From positions 1 to 30,555 of IMG/VR virus record IMGVR_UViG_3300023174_004943: 30,555 nt of DNA. The stretch is one strand, 5' to 3'. This document shows, piece by piece, positions 8,450 to 15,631 of the stretch (position 1 is its first letter; every line of letters begins with the position of its first letter). The translations under genes and the position numbers were made by a program. A model generated the notes under the pieces. It was not told the DNA's origin, made no database searches, and saw only the letters and a program-made list of their open reading frames with translations. The stretch is from a virus.

Positions 8450-8731
8450 TTAAAAAATATTATTTTCCCAACTGTTAATTTGATCCAAGAATAAGCTAAA
8501 ATAACTGGCTTCACTGTGAATTTCAAAAGCCACACAGTGCTGTATCTTAGAGTTTTCGTTATAAACGTTACCGGACCAAAATCTTCCTTGTAGATTTTCG
8601 TAAACCCAATCTTTGATATTTTTTTCTTTGGTAGCCAAATCAAATGCCACACGGCAAAAATGCGGAGGGCAATGTGGCAACTCTCTGAGTCCTGCCACGT
8701 TTAACGGATTTATTTCACCGTGTTTCAGCAT
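8450..8731 (-). CDS. Small conserved phage protein (GRFWSGN / SEASYFSLFLDQIN)
   Basis: A 93-residue protein with the blocks GEINPLNVAGLRELPHCPPHF, WVYENLQGRFWSGN and VAFEIHSEASYFSLFLDQIN, which I associate with a conserved phage family of unknown function. I start at the ATG at 8731, with AAGGA eight bases upstream, rather than at 8755, because the protein then begins MLKHGEINPL as in relatives. It overlaps the previous gene by 17 bases. Another overlapping minus-strand frame (8419-8652) lacks these conserved blocks and is rejected. Confidence 0.8.
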   Translation of the reverse strand: MLKHGEINPLNVAGLRELPHCPPHFCRVAFDLATKEKNIKDWVYENLQGRFWSGNVYNENSKIQHCVAFEIHSEASYFSLFLDQINSWENNIF

Positions 8732-9185
8732 CACTATGATCCTTGGACAACTCACACATCATAATAAATTGATCGTATGCGGCCCTCACACTTGCATTTA
8801 TCATCAATTTATCAGCTTCCATCTGCAAGGCACGGATGCCTGCTTCGGCAATGTCACGACTGCTTGCCCTGCTTAAACATCTAGCATCTTCTCCGAATAC
8901 CTTGATCAAATGTTCCCAAGCCGCCAGTTGTTCCGGTGTAAGAGCACGGGTTTTTGGTTGAATTTCACTAGCATTGCGAAGTGCTTGGCACATGGCTTCT
9001 TCAGCAATGCGCCCGGCTGCAATCAAGGCCGCATGGTTAGGGTCAACGTTGTAACGAGTTGATTTCCCACCGGGGTAGACATCAACAAGATGTGTGCCCT
9101 TGGGCAAACCATCTATTAGATTGCTGTCATACTCAGATACTGGATAATATCTGCGCCCACGTTTTTCATAAAAGATTTTTTTCAT
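8715..9185 (-). CDS. Conserved phage hypothetical (KGTHLVDVYPGGKSTRYNVDP)
   Basis: A 156-residue protein with an N-terminal block MKKIFYEKRGRRYYPVSEYD, a beta-rich region KGTHLVDVYPGGKSTRYNVD and a helical C-terminal two-thirds containing LTPEQLAAWEHLIKVFG. I recognise the pattern from marine phage genomes but know no function. There is no signal peptide and no Cys/His cluster. A 32-base gap separates it from the preceding gene and has no clear Shine-Dalgarno. Confidence 0.8.
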   Translation of the reverse strand: MKKIFYEKRGRRYYPVSEYDSNLIDGLPKGTHLVDVYPGGKSTRYNVDPNHAALIAAGRIAEEAMCQALRNASEIQPKTRALTPEQLAAWEHLIKVFGEDARCLSRASSRDIAEAGIRALQMEADKLMINASVRAAYDQFIMMCELSKDHSDAETR

Positions 9186-9217
9186 ATCAATGCAAAAGTG
9201 GATTTTATATGGATAGC

Positions 9218-9655
9218 TTACGAATGATCCGATAATCGCACACTTGTAAGACCGGCTAGCATCTGAAATTTATCCCACGCATCTTTAACTATTGCATTTT
9301 GATCTAATTCAGAGTCTGGCAAAACTGTTTCTAGCCAGTAGTAAGGCAAACGCCGGGGACTAGCACCAAACTTGCGTGGCTGATGCATCTTGCCTGTATC
9401 GTACAATTCAATGCTGACACTACGAAACTGATCTTCATCGTGGTAGCCAGCCCATTCAGGATTACTTTGACTAAACATATTGTGTTGGTAAGCATTTTCT
9501 GTGCCGCCGCCATAGCCAATCCAAATGCCTGACCATTGCGCATCATCATGTGGATCAAAATTTGTACGAGTAATTAACACAAGAACATCGTCGATATTTA
9601 CTTTACCATCCACAATGTCTCGGATACATCGGCTATAACTGAGTCCAATTTTCAT
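9218..9655 (-). CDS. Conserved phage hypothetical (MKIGLSYSRCIRDIVDGKV)
   Basis: The 145-residue protein starts MKIGLSYSRCIRDIVDGKVN and contains VLVLITRTNFDPHDDAQW, SNPEWAGYHDEDQF and LPYYWLETVLPDSELD. It is rich in Trp, Tyr, Asp and His, which suggests a compact cytosolic fold. It resembles a family of uncharacterised proteins seen in marine and other myoviruses. The start overlaps the preceding stop as ATGA. The function is unknown. Confidence 0.78.
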   Translation of the reverse strand: MKIGLSYSRCIRDIVDGKVNIDDVLVLITRTNFDPHDDAQWSGIWIGYGGGTENAYQHNMFSQSNPEWAGYHDEDQFRSVSIELYDTGKMHQPRKFGASPRRLPYYWLETVLPDSELDQNAIVKDAWDKFQMLAGLTSVRLSDHS

Positions 9656-9963
9656 TCTTTGTTCTTGGGTAAAATTACATTATTGTGAACATCACGAACA
9701 TGTTCTACGTCTTGGTGTTGTCTGCGTTCTTGCACGGTGCGACCGCCGTCTTGGCCTTTACGGGTATGTCGGGGATTGCCGCATAGTCCACACTTGGGAT
9801 TGCCGCAATCCATTGCATGATGTTTGGCCAAACGATGTGGTTGAGTATCGTAAATTTTATTATAACTATGTGCGTCTTTAGCAATTTTTAATTGTCTAGC
9901 AATCGCTACATCAGTTTTATGTCTACGTTTCGAATTAATAAATTTTGCAAGTTCGTTGCTCAT
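9652..9963 (-). CDS. Small basic protein with a Cys-rich zinc-knuckle-like motif
   Basis: This 103-residue basic protein contains CGNPKCGLCGNPRHTRKG near residues 53-70, with three closely spaced cysteines and a preceding HHAMD, which resembles a small metal-binding knuckle. The C-terminal QERRQHQDVEHVRDVHNN is His-rich and could provide more ligands. A similar DCGNPxCxxCxNPR motif occurs in small hypothetical proteins of phages and bacteria. It follows the VWA/metallopeptidase gene by eight bases, so it is likely co-transcribed with it. A nucleic-acid or protein contact role is a guess. Confidence 0.75.
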   Translation of the reverse strand: MSNELAKFINSKRRHKTDVAIARQLKIAKDAHSYNKIYDTQPHRLAKHHAMDCGNPKCGLCGNPRHTRKGQDGGRTVQERRQHQDVEHVRDVHNNVILPKNKE

Positions 9964-9971
9964 ATGTTAAC

Positions 9972-11264
9972 TCAAACTCCTGCAAGTCGTTTGGCTTCTT
10001 CATAGTGTGCCCACACACCAAACTCTGGTTCGACGTCGGGGTTGCCTTTAATGACCCATACTGTATCACAATAGTCTTTAATTTCATTTGGACGGAATCC
10101 AAAGAAACAGTAGTCTGTAAACATAATCAGTTTCTTGGGTTCGATATCGTTTTCTTTTAACCATTCCCAGACACAATGCGGATCAGTACCACCGCCACCA
10201 CCGGGTTCGTAACTGGTAATATCTTCCATGTTTTCGCTAGTATACAGCACAGGATTGTAGACTTCAGTGTCCCAGGTCAATATACGAACTTTATACTCGT
10301 CGTAGGCTTCCATAATGCCTTTAACTTCGCTCAAAAAGTCCTTCAAGTCTTGTTCACTGATACTGCCCGAAGCGTCAATTCCTACGCACACATCAATCTG
10401 TGTGCCCGGATTCATGCCAGGCATAACAGCATCCAAGTGCCAGCTACGACGATTTGGTCTCATCCAAGTAAAGTCGTCTTTAACAGTAGACTGGATTTGT
10501 TGTTCCAACAGCTCTTGCCAATTAACTACAGGTTTTGTCAAATCTTTAATTAGACGCTTAACACCAGCCGGCACATTACCCACGCCCACAGCCTGTGCAG
10601 CCTGCAACAATGCTTCACGGATTTCGTCTTTGATTTGACGACGTTCCTCGTCGCTTAAACGTGGCCTGCCTTTGCCTTCGCCTTCTTTTTCATCGCCGCC
10701 ATCACCATCGCCTTCGCCATCCAAGTGCTCATCGATCATTTGTTCTAGCAACTGACCGATGTCGATTTTTTCTGCGTTTTCGTACAAGTCGTCGTAGACT
10801 TCTTCGGCGCTCCAACCTTTGTATTTTACATCATACAAGCAAGGAGTAATTTTGTCGCCAATACGTTGTTCGATTAAGTCAGCATTAACACAAAAGTCAG
10901 CGGCACAATTAAATAGACGGGGGTCTCTATCCAAACCAACACGGGCCAAATGGTCATACACGTTATGCAACACTTCGTGACCAAACAAGAATTCAACTTC
11001 TTTGGGTTTGAGTTTGTTGACAAATTCAGTATTGTAATAAAAGTTTCGACCATCAGTTGCGGCTGTGGTCAACCAACTGTCAGCATTGACCAGTTTAAGA
11101 CGAGTAGCCAAGTTACCAAAAAACGGAGCCCGGAGCAAGAGTCCAATACGTGCAGTTACTAGTTTTTCTCGAACAGTAAGATCCAAACGAGCATCTACCG
11201 TGTCAGATAGACGGCCGCCTAATTTGGGATTAATTTTAGATTTTTCAGATGAAGTGGTTGCCAT
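9972..11264 (-). CDS. VWA-domain / zinc-metallopeptidase-like protein (DUF2201 type), MoxR partner
   Basis: The 430-residue protein has two parts. The N-terminal putative metallopeptidase-like domain carries a zincin HExxH motif, HEVLH, at residues 96-100. The C-terminal von Willebrand A-like domain has the metal-ion-dependent adhesion site DASGS (Asp297, Ser299, Ser301) and a glycine-rich GGGGGTDP loop. An acidic Gly/Asp/Glu linker around residues 180-200 joins them. The gene lies next to the MoxR AAA+ ATPase, the usual pairing of MoxR with VWA proteins, which together remodel or load metals into client complexes; the phage client is unknown. It has its own consensus promoter and an AGGAG ribosome site, so its level can be set separately from the ATPase. 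Confidence 0.9.
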   Translation of the reverse strand: MATTSSEKSKINPKLGGRLSDTVDARLDLTVREKLVTARIGLLLRAPFFGNLATRLKLVNADSWLTTAATDGRNFYYNTEFVNKLKPKEVEFLFGHEVLHNVYDHLARVGLDRDPRLFNCAADFCVNADLIEQRIGDKITPCLYDVKYKGWSAEEVYDDLYENAEKIDIGQLLEQMIDEHLDGEGDGDGGDEKEGEGKGRPRLSDEERRQIKDEIREALLQAAQAVGVGNVPAGVKRLIKDLTKPVVNWQELLEQQIQSTVKDDFTWMRPNRRSWHLDAVMPGMNPGTQIDVCVGIDASGSISEQDLKDFLSEVKGIMEAYDEYKVRILTWDTEVYNPVLYTSENMEDITSYEPGGGGGTDPHCVWEWLKENDIEPKKLIMFTDYCFFGFRPNEIKDYCDTVWVIKGNPDVEPEFGVWAHYEEAKRLAGV

Positions 11265-11287
11265 GTGTACTCCTGTTTAATACTTAT

Positions 11288-11316
11288 ATTATACTACAAT
11301 ATTGAATTTCGTGCAA
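11288..11316 (-). promoter_or_regulatory. Sigma70-like promoter of the VWA/peptidase operon
   Basis: On the minus strand the -35 box TTGCAC (11311-11316) is 17 bp from the -10 box TATAAT (11288-11293). The spacer starts GAAATTC, an element shared with three neighbouring promoters. An AACAGGAG ribosome site follows before the ATG at 11264. The rest of the 151-bp gap shows only a weak GGGG/CCCC inverted repeat after the MoxR stop and no gene. Confidence 0.8.
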
Positions 11317-11415
11317 GTAATACCTTGGTATTAATAATTAAAGACCACATTGTATCTAAATAAAATTGGGGGACTTACGGTCGAAAGGAGAGAAATGCCC
11401 TGCCCCGTGACTCTT

Positions 11416-12522
11416 TTATTTTTGGCTTGCGGCAATAATGTACTTACCGAAACGCTTGTGGAACTCGTCGAAGTTCTTGAGCTTGCCCGGAACAAAAGGC
11501 AAATCGTAAGTGGTAAGCGCAACTCGAGCACCCATAACAGTCAATTCTGTACTAAAATTATCCATCATGTACTTGAAGAAGTTATCCGCCATACTATGCC
11601 ATTCGTCTTTTGGCTTTTCGCCTTTGATTGGTGCCGCATCCTTCAACTCATAGCACATAGCAATAGTCAGGGAGTACATGGCGGACACTTCTTTAACTTT
11701 GAGGTCTGTTACTTTGCCACTCAAAATATCCGCAGGCTTGGGCAATTGACCTGCAACTTTACGGTGAGCCATGAACTTAACTGCAATACCTTCACCAACT
11801 GCACCTGCAATCAAATCAGTCAATTCGCCATCTGTCAGATCGTCTTCCAACAACTCCGACACAAAGTTCCAAGAACGGGGAGTAGCAAACGAACGTGAGC
11901 TAGAACGTGGATCAAAATCAAACAAGTCTTGCTTGGCAAAACCAACATAACCCACAACGTCCTTATGGACTTTATTGTGAACAGCCCAGTTCTCCCAACT
12001 AGAATGATCCACACGCATTTCCAAGTGGACAAAGCGGTTAGCCAACGGAGCAGGCATACGATAAGTGACACCTTTGTCACTTTCACGGTTACCTGCGGCA
12101 ATAACCACAACATTGTCTGGCAAATGATACTTGCCGATACGTCGATTCAAAATCAGCTGATATGCCGCCGCTTGAATACTGGGAGCTGCTGAATTCATTT
12201 CGTCCAAGAACAGAACAACCACAGGATGTTCTTTAGCAGTGGCTTCGCTAGGCAAGTCAATTGGTGGTGCCCAATCCATAAGACCCAAGTCTTTATTAAA
12301 ATAAGGAATGCCGCGTAAGTCTGTAGGCTCCATCTGCGCCAATCGCAAATCAATCATATGACCACCAAGTTCTTGCGCGATACTGGCTACCAATTCAGAC
12401 TTACCAATACCGGGAGGCCCCCACAAAAAGAGAGGACGTTGTTTCTTAAAACATGTCTTAATACTACGACGAGCAGATTCAGACGTCACTGTTCGGTGTT
12501 CACCGATTGCTTCTTTAGCCAT
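11416..12522 (-). CDS. MoxR-type AAA+ ATPase
   Basis: This 368-residue protein has Walker A GPPGIGKS (residues 35-42), Walker B VVVLFLDEMN (Asp107, Glu108), a sensor segment VVIAAGNRESD and an arginine-finger region APLANRFVHLEM, in the order expected for MoxR AAA+ ATPases. Such ATPases drive conformational changes in, or metal insertion into, client proteins with a VWA-domain partner. The partner gene follows after a 151-bp gap with its own promoter. A clear AGGAG site at 12529-12533 sets the start. Pairs like this are found in marine myoviruses, where their role is unsettled. Confidence 0.93.
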   Translation of the reverse strand: MAKEAIGEHRTVTSESARRSIKTCFKKQRPLFLWGPPGIGKSELVASIAQELGGHMIDLRLAQMEPTDLRGIPYFNKDLGLMDWAPPIDLPSEATAKEHPVVVLFLDEMNSAAPSIQAAAYQLILNRRIGKYHLPDNVVVIAAGNRESDKGVTYRMPAPLANRFVHLEMRVDHSSWENWAVHNKVHKDVVGYVGFAKQDLFDFDPRSSSRSFATPRSWNFVSELLEDDLTDGELTDLIAGAVGEGIAVKFMAHRKVAGQLPKPADILSGKVTDLKVKEVSAMYSLTIAMCYELKDAAPIKGEKPKDEWHSMADNFFKYMMDNFSTELTVMGARVALTTYDLPFVPGKLKNFDEFHKRFGKYIIAASQK

Positions 12523-12549
12523 TGCTAACTCCTTTGCATTAAAAAATAT

Positions 12550-12578
12550 ATTATAACTGATTTACGAATTATTGTCTG
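12550..12578 (-). promoter_or_regulatory. Sigma70-like promoter of the MoxR gene
   Basis: The minus strand reads -35 CAGACA (12573-12578), a 17-bp spacer beginning ATAATTC, then -10 TATAAT (12550-12555). The -35 is weak but the -10 is consensus, and the AATTC element at spacer positions 3-7 matches the neighbouring promoters. The ATG is 27 bases beyond the -10. Confidence 0.65.
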
Positions 12579-12604
12579 TTGTATTTTTGCAACAATTAAA
12601 CATT

Positions 12605-12820
12605 TTAATCCATGGGCACATCACGCATTGGTTTGCGTCCAGTCCAATGCCCGTAGGTTACACAAAGACCTTTGACTTTGATGCCCATCGGGGATTCGGC
12701 AGTTTCTACGGATACCTTTGCACTTTGGCATGCCCGTTGATCTTGCAACACCACATGTCGTTTGTCAAGATAATCACCGCCAGGACTAAACATGGAAATA
12801 ATCAATACCCATTGATTCAT
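12605..12820 (-). CDS. Small conserved phage protein (KVKGLCVTYGHWTGRKPM)
   Basis: A 71-residue protein with a hydrophobic start MNQWVLIISMFSPGGD and a C-terminal GIKVKGLCVTYGHWTGRKPM. The second block is one I have seen in small marine phage proteins. The N terminus is weakly hydrophobic but too short and too polar to be called a signal peptide with confidence. The start overlaps the preceding stop as ATGA. An overlapping plus-strand frame (12572-12835) is a shadow. The function is unknown. Confidence 0.72.
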   Translation of the reverse strand: MNQWVLIISMFSPGGDYLDKRHVVLQDQRACQSAKVSVETAESPMGIKVKGLCVTYGHWTGRKPMRDVPMD

Positions 12821-13128
12821 GCTGTCACCATCTGACCTTCAACAATCTCCAGCATGTTGGCCGGGATCTTCCACAGGCCGCCGTCCTTATCATTACGAAC
12901 TGTGACATATTTAATGGCAATCTTTTTTACAGTGCCTGTGGCACCCGCGGGGTTCTTGGAACTGACCCAACGCACTCGAATGCCCACATCCAGGTTGCGT
13001 TTGACCTGCTTGCGAAGACTGGTTTGGTTGAAACGTATAGCATCAGCCATGCTACGAAGTTCCACGTCAGTCCACTTGCCAAACATGATAGCAGAATTAA
13101 CCTGCTGAATTGATGTAAGTTTTTCCAT
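12817..13128 (-). CDS. Small SH3/KOW-like phage protein
   Basis: The 103-residue protein has a helical N-terminal half (FGKWTDVELRSMADAIRF) and a beta-rich C-terminal half VGIRVRWVSSKNPAGATGTV, then KKIAIKYVTV and GLWKIPANMLEIVE. The VGxRVxW...GxxGTVxKI pattern is like the KOW/SH3-like barrels that bind RNA or protein. It has a strong upstream promoter and an AACAGGAGCCCA ribosome-site context nearly identical to that of the next upstream gene. The function is unknown. Confidence 0.78.
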   Translation of the reverse strand: MEKLTSIQQVNSAIMFGKWTDVELRSMADAIRFNQTSLRKQVKRNLDVGIRVRWVSSKNPAGATGTVKKIAIKYVTVRNDKDGGLWKIPANMLEIVEGQMVTA

Positions 13129-13157
13129 TCTGGGCTCCTGTTAGTTTCTATACAAGT

Positions 13158-13186
13158 ATTATAACAAAATCTTGAATTATGGACAA
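13158..13186 (-). promoter_or_regulatory. Extended -10 sigma70-like promoter
   Basis: The minus strand reads -35 TTGTCC (13181-13186), a 17-bp spacer beginning ATAATTC and ending TGT, then -10 TATAAT (13158-13163). TGn before the -10 makes it an extended promoter. It serves the 103-residue protein starting at 13128, with an AGGAG site in the leader. Confidence 0.8.
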
Positions 13187-13192
13187 CCAAAA

Positions 13193-13444
13193 TCAGTTGG
13201 CCATTAAAGTGATTTGAACGTCAATGCCTTCGTGCGTGATGCTCACACCCACTGGGCGACCATCGCCTGTAAAGCTGCTGTGACGGCGATCGTAAGCCAG
13301 TTTTTGGATGGCCAGTCGCAGGGCAGCACCGTGGCTTGCTGTGGCTATTTTTGTGTAGATGTCATTGATGGTACCGTACATGCCAAAACCGTTGACGATA
13401 AAACGAATTTTTGTGCTGTTACTAAATCCTGATACGTGTCGCAT
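13193..13444 (-). CDS. Small conserved phage hypothetical (83 aa)
   Basis: An 83-residue protein starting MRHVSGFSNSTKIRFIVNGFG, with MYGTINDIYTKIA, GAALRLAIQKLAYDRRHSSF and a final GVSITHEGIDVQITLM. Alternating beta and helix suggest a small alpha/beta domain. There is no recognised motif. It stands alone between its own strong promoter and that of the next gene, so it may be expressed monocistronically or read through. An AACAGGAG ribosome site precedes the ATG. The function is unknown. Confidence 0.75.
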   Translation of the reverse strand: MRHVSGFSNSTKIRFIVNGFGMYGTINDIYTKIATASHGAALRLAIQKLAYDRRHSSFTGDGRPVGVSITHEGIDVQITLMAN

Positions 13445-13475
13445 TTGGGCTCCTGTTTTGTTACTCTATGTCTAT

Positions 13476-13504
13476 ATTATAGCAAAAAGGCGAATTTCGG
13501 ACAA
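13476..13504 (-). promoter_or_regulatory. Extended -10 sigma70-like promoter next to a terminator
   Basis: The minus strand reads -35 TTGTCC (13499-13504), a 17-bp spacer beginning GAAATTC and ending TGC, then -10 TATAAT (13476-13481). The -35 begins four bases after the terminator hairpin of the upstream operon, giving a compact terminator-promoter junction. Confidence 0.82.
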
Positions 13505-13508
13505 GAAA

Positions 13509-13529
13509 AACCCTGTATCGAACAGGGTT
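13509..13529 (-). terminator. Rho-independent terminator of the RNase H / radical SAM operon
   Basis: On the minus strand AACCCTG and CAGGGTT form a perfect 7-bp stem around a 7-base loop, followed by TTTCTTG. It lies 12 bases after the stop of the 119-residue protein and directly before a new promoter, so its role as an operon end is well supported. Confidence 0.8.
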
Positions 13530-13541
13530 AAAAAGTAGTAC

Positions 13542-13901
13542 TTAGGTGTTACTTTCTAAGTTGTTCAAATAAGTAGCTAAATCACTGCCCTGTAATTGTA
13601 GCCAAACAGCGTCCTGATCATCAAATACAATAAACTTATTGGTTCTACTCCAGTAGTAATATGGTCCAGGAAAAAACCGTTCCAACTGAAGTAAATTTTT
13701 ATTAGTTAATGGTTTGTCTAACTCGAATATATGTGTTTGGAGTTTGAGTTCTTTGACCACAAACTGATAACCCGTCATGCTAAATCTGAGACTATTTTTA
13801 TCGGTAAAATTATGCCAAAGGAATTTTAGAAATGCAGGTGATTTACCAACTTGCAGGGAAAATATTTTCGTTAACTGATCTTGATTATATCTTTTACCCA
13901 T
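13542..13901 (-). CDS. Conserved phage hypothetical (last gene of the radical SAM operon)
   Basis: A 119-residue protein with YNQDQLTKIFSLQ, FLWHNFTDKNSLRFSMTGYQ, PGPYYYWSRTNKFIVFDD and AVWLQLQGSDLATYLNNLE. The FDDQDAVWLQLQGSDL block resembles a family of phage proteins of unknown function. The first eight bases overlap the radical SAM stop, so translation is coupled. A strong terminator follows. There is no leader-peptide-like or Cys-rich region that would mark it as an obvious substrate of the radical SAM enzyme. Confidence 0.8.
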   Translation of the reverse strand: MGKRYNQDQLTKIFSLQVGKSPAFLKFLWHNFTDKNSLRFSMTGYQFVVKELKLQTHIFELDKPLTNKNLLQLERFFPGPYYYWSRTNKFIVFDDQDAVWLQLQGSDLATYLNNLESNT

Positions 13902-15093
13902 GCATAAACGGTTTTAAAAGACTGTACCATTCTGGAAATGCATCAGAGAAATTTTGATTTCTAATTTTATCTAACAAGGTCACTTCTTGACAAAAGATAG
14001 GCCACTGTACATCACAACCAGGCAAAGTCTGATCCAGTAATGTTTTGGATTTTGAATTAAAAATTCTCTTAGATAATATTTTTTTAACTGGTTCCGGGAT
14101 ATGACGTATATCGTAATGTTCGGGACTATGCACAAAATTTGTTTCTATGGGCAACTGATATTTTCTTAAATTTTTAATTATATTATCTAAATCAAATATG
14201 TTGTATGTTGACACAGTTAGTGTAATATGGCATTGGATATTACCATGACTGTTACAAAGTTGTTGATATTTTTCTAAATTGGTAAAAATTTGATCAGCAT
14301 TGGATTTATGACGAATGTATTCAAGTTGGGCACTGTTGTCGCTGTCTACACTAATACCTATGCTCACTGATTTATACTGTTTAAGTATTTCTATATATTG
14401 ATCCTGCCATATTGTGGCGTTTGTGTGCAACTGAAGATCTATATGACTGCTATAACCTTGATCCACTGCCAGTTTCAGACTTTCCCACATGCTAGGCGCC
14501 AACATAGGTTCGCCACCGTATATGTCAATGAACACTAATTGTTCAGCCCACTTATTTAATACAGGCCATATTTTATCATTGTCGGAATTAAACCCTAACC
14601 GTATGGTTTCAAATTGATTAGTGTAGTCTTTAAACGTTCCCACGAACTTGTTCCGTTCCGTATCCAATTGATAAAAATCTTGGTAAAGACTAGTACTGGT
14701 TGCAGGATTACACATTCGGCAGCCAAGATTACAAACGTTTCCGGGTTTAATAATTATTATTTTTGGTTGACTTTTTACAGGCTCTAAATCGCCTAATAGT
14801 CTATTCCTACTCTGACGAGGACTAGTTACTCCTGCATCTTCAAAATCCCAGCAAGCCTTGCATCCTGGTAGTCGGACACCTTTATCCAGGCCCGCGGCAA
14901 TCATTTTTCTAGTGGGGCTATTCCATGCAGATTCGAGACCGTGTTTGTGTAAATAGATTTTTTCTCTACCACCTGTTTCTAAACTTTGGGTGTTCAGATT
15001 GCAAACGCAAACATCGCCTTCGTTTTGCATGGCCAGACTAATGTGTGGCATCACGCAATATGTTGCGCTTTTAGGGAAAGATTTGGTCTCCAC
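13894..15093 (-). CDS. Radical SAM protein with N-terminal Cys cluster (twitch/SPASM-like)
   Basis: This 399-residue protein carries the radical SAM cluster motif CNLGCRMC (Cys121, Cys125, Cys128) and the IYGGEPM motif that contacts SAM. A second set of cysteines lies at its N terminus (Cys13, Cys29, Cys31, Cys78, Cys81), suggesting an auxiliary iron-sulfur site of the SPASM/twitch kind placed before rather than after the barrel. Related proteins occur in phages with unknown substrates. The start at 15093 overlaps the upstream gene by 23 bases; it is supported because YCVMPHISLAM, the usual N-terminal block, lies just after it. It is distinct from QueE, which is encoded separately. Confidence 0.9.
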   Translation of the reverse strand: METKSFPKSATYCVMPHISLAMQNEGDVCVCNLNTQSLETGGREKIYLHKHGLESAWNSPTRKMIAAGLDKGVRLPGCKACWDFEDAGVTSPRQSRNRLLGDLEPVKSQPKIIIIKPGNVCNLGCRMCNPATSTSLYQDFYQLDTERNKFVGTFKDYTNQFETIRLGFNSDNDKIWPVLNKWAEQLVFIDIYGGEPMLAPSMWESLKLAVDQGYSSHIDLQLHTNATIWQDQYIEILKQYKSVSIGISVDSDNSAQLEYIRHKSNADQIFTNLEKYQQLCNSHGNIQCHITLTVSTYNIFDLDNIIKNLRKYQLPIETNFVHSPEHYDIRHIPEPVKKILSKRIFNSKSKTLLDQTLPGCDVQWPIFCQEVTLLDKIRNQNFSDAFPEWYSLLKPFMHG

Positions 15094-15358
15094 TTTTCAA
15101 CAATGTTACAGTGAATTTGTCGGTCTTGAAAAGATTGTTTAGTTTCTTGGCTAGGTTAATGGCGTGACCTGGATTACTAAAACTAGTCTTTTTATATTTG
15201 GGACCAGGGTAATTGACGAGAATATTACCGGATTTCAAATTAATCGGTTGCTGGTCATAAAAGACAGCCCAGATACCTTCGCTCTCGAGTATTTGTTCAC
15301 TCTTGTAATTGGCTTTGTTTACGTATTCTATTAGAACGGTTGGTTTTGGTCTACTCAT
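15071..15358 (-). CDS. Small conserved phage protein (NILVNYPGPKYKKTSFSNPGHA)
   Basis: The 95-residue protein has PKPTVLIEYVNKANYKSEQI, GIWAVFYDQQPINL and VNYPGPKYKKTSFSNPGHAI, followed by LAKKLNNLFKTDKFTV. I recognise it as a widespread small phage family of unknown function; the length fits. No Shine-Dalgarno is visible before the ATG. A GATAAATA sequence (15380-15387) resembling a T4 late promoter (TATAAATA) lies about 20 bases upstream. Confidence 0.82.
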   Translation of the reverse strand: MSRPKPTVLIEYVNKANYKSEQILESEGIWAVFYDQQPINLKSGNILVNYPGPKYKKTSFSNPGHAINLAKKLNNLFKTDKFTVTLLKSGDQIFP

Positions 15359-15379
15359 AATAATTTTTGACTGGCTAAT

Positions 15380-15387
15380 TATTTATC
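15380..15387 (-). promoter_or_regulatory. Possible T4-type late promoter (GATAAATA)
   Basis: The minus strand reads GATAAATA in the 51-bp gap before the 95-residue protein gene, matching seven of eight bases of the T4 late consensus TATAAATA. The same octamer occurs before the desaturase start, but also once inside a coding region (near 18316), so background is not negligible. Confidence 0.3.
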
Positions 15388-15409
15388 CGATTAATATGCG
15401 CAGATAATT

Positions 15410-15631
15410 TTACCAGTTGCCACCGTCCATCTTGACATCGACTGTGTTTGCCACAGGTAAACTTTCCAATTTTTGACTTAGTGTAGCACAATGATTGAGT
15501 AAATCAAAAAGGTCTGCATGCAGATTCCTTGCCTCTTGCGCACTTAGTATAAGTTGTTTACTTTGTGAACTGTTTAACAGTTTGATTTTATCATTGAACA
15601 TTTTTAGATGGATCGTGAGATTATTTTCCAT
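15410..15631 (-). CDS. Small helical phage protein (LTAQEARNLHAD type)
   Basis: A 73-residue, mostly helical protein with KMFNDKIKLLNSSQSKQLIL, SAQEARNLHADLFDLLNH and ATLSQKLESL. The SAQEARNLHADLFxLL block resembles a small family conserved in T4-type myoviruses. It is probably a short coiled-coil protein. The start at 15631 (an ATG two codons upstream is an alternative) overlaps the previous gene by 11 bases. The function is unknown. Confidence 0.8.
   Translation of the reverse strand: MENNLTIHLKMFNDKIKLLNSSQSKQLILSAQEARNLHADLFDLLNHCATLSQKLESLPVANTVDVKMDGGNW

Noticed and set aside
8430-8456. A/T-only palindrome before the 75-residue gene as a terminator
   Set aside because: The stem has no GC pairs and would be too weak; only the sequence symmetry supports it.
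8419-8652. Minus-strand frame of 77 codons overlapping the 93-residue gene
   Set aside because: The other frame carries conserved phage blocks (GRFWSGN, SEASYF); this one is Lys/Phe/Ile-rich readout with no supported start.
11350-11898. Plus-strand frame of 182 codons, with an AAAGGAG ribosome-site-like sequence before an internal ATG
   Set aside because: It is antisense to the MoxR ATPase, whose Walker motifs are intact, and its product has no recognisable pattern.
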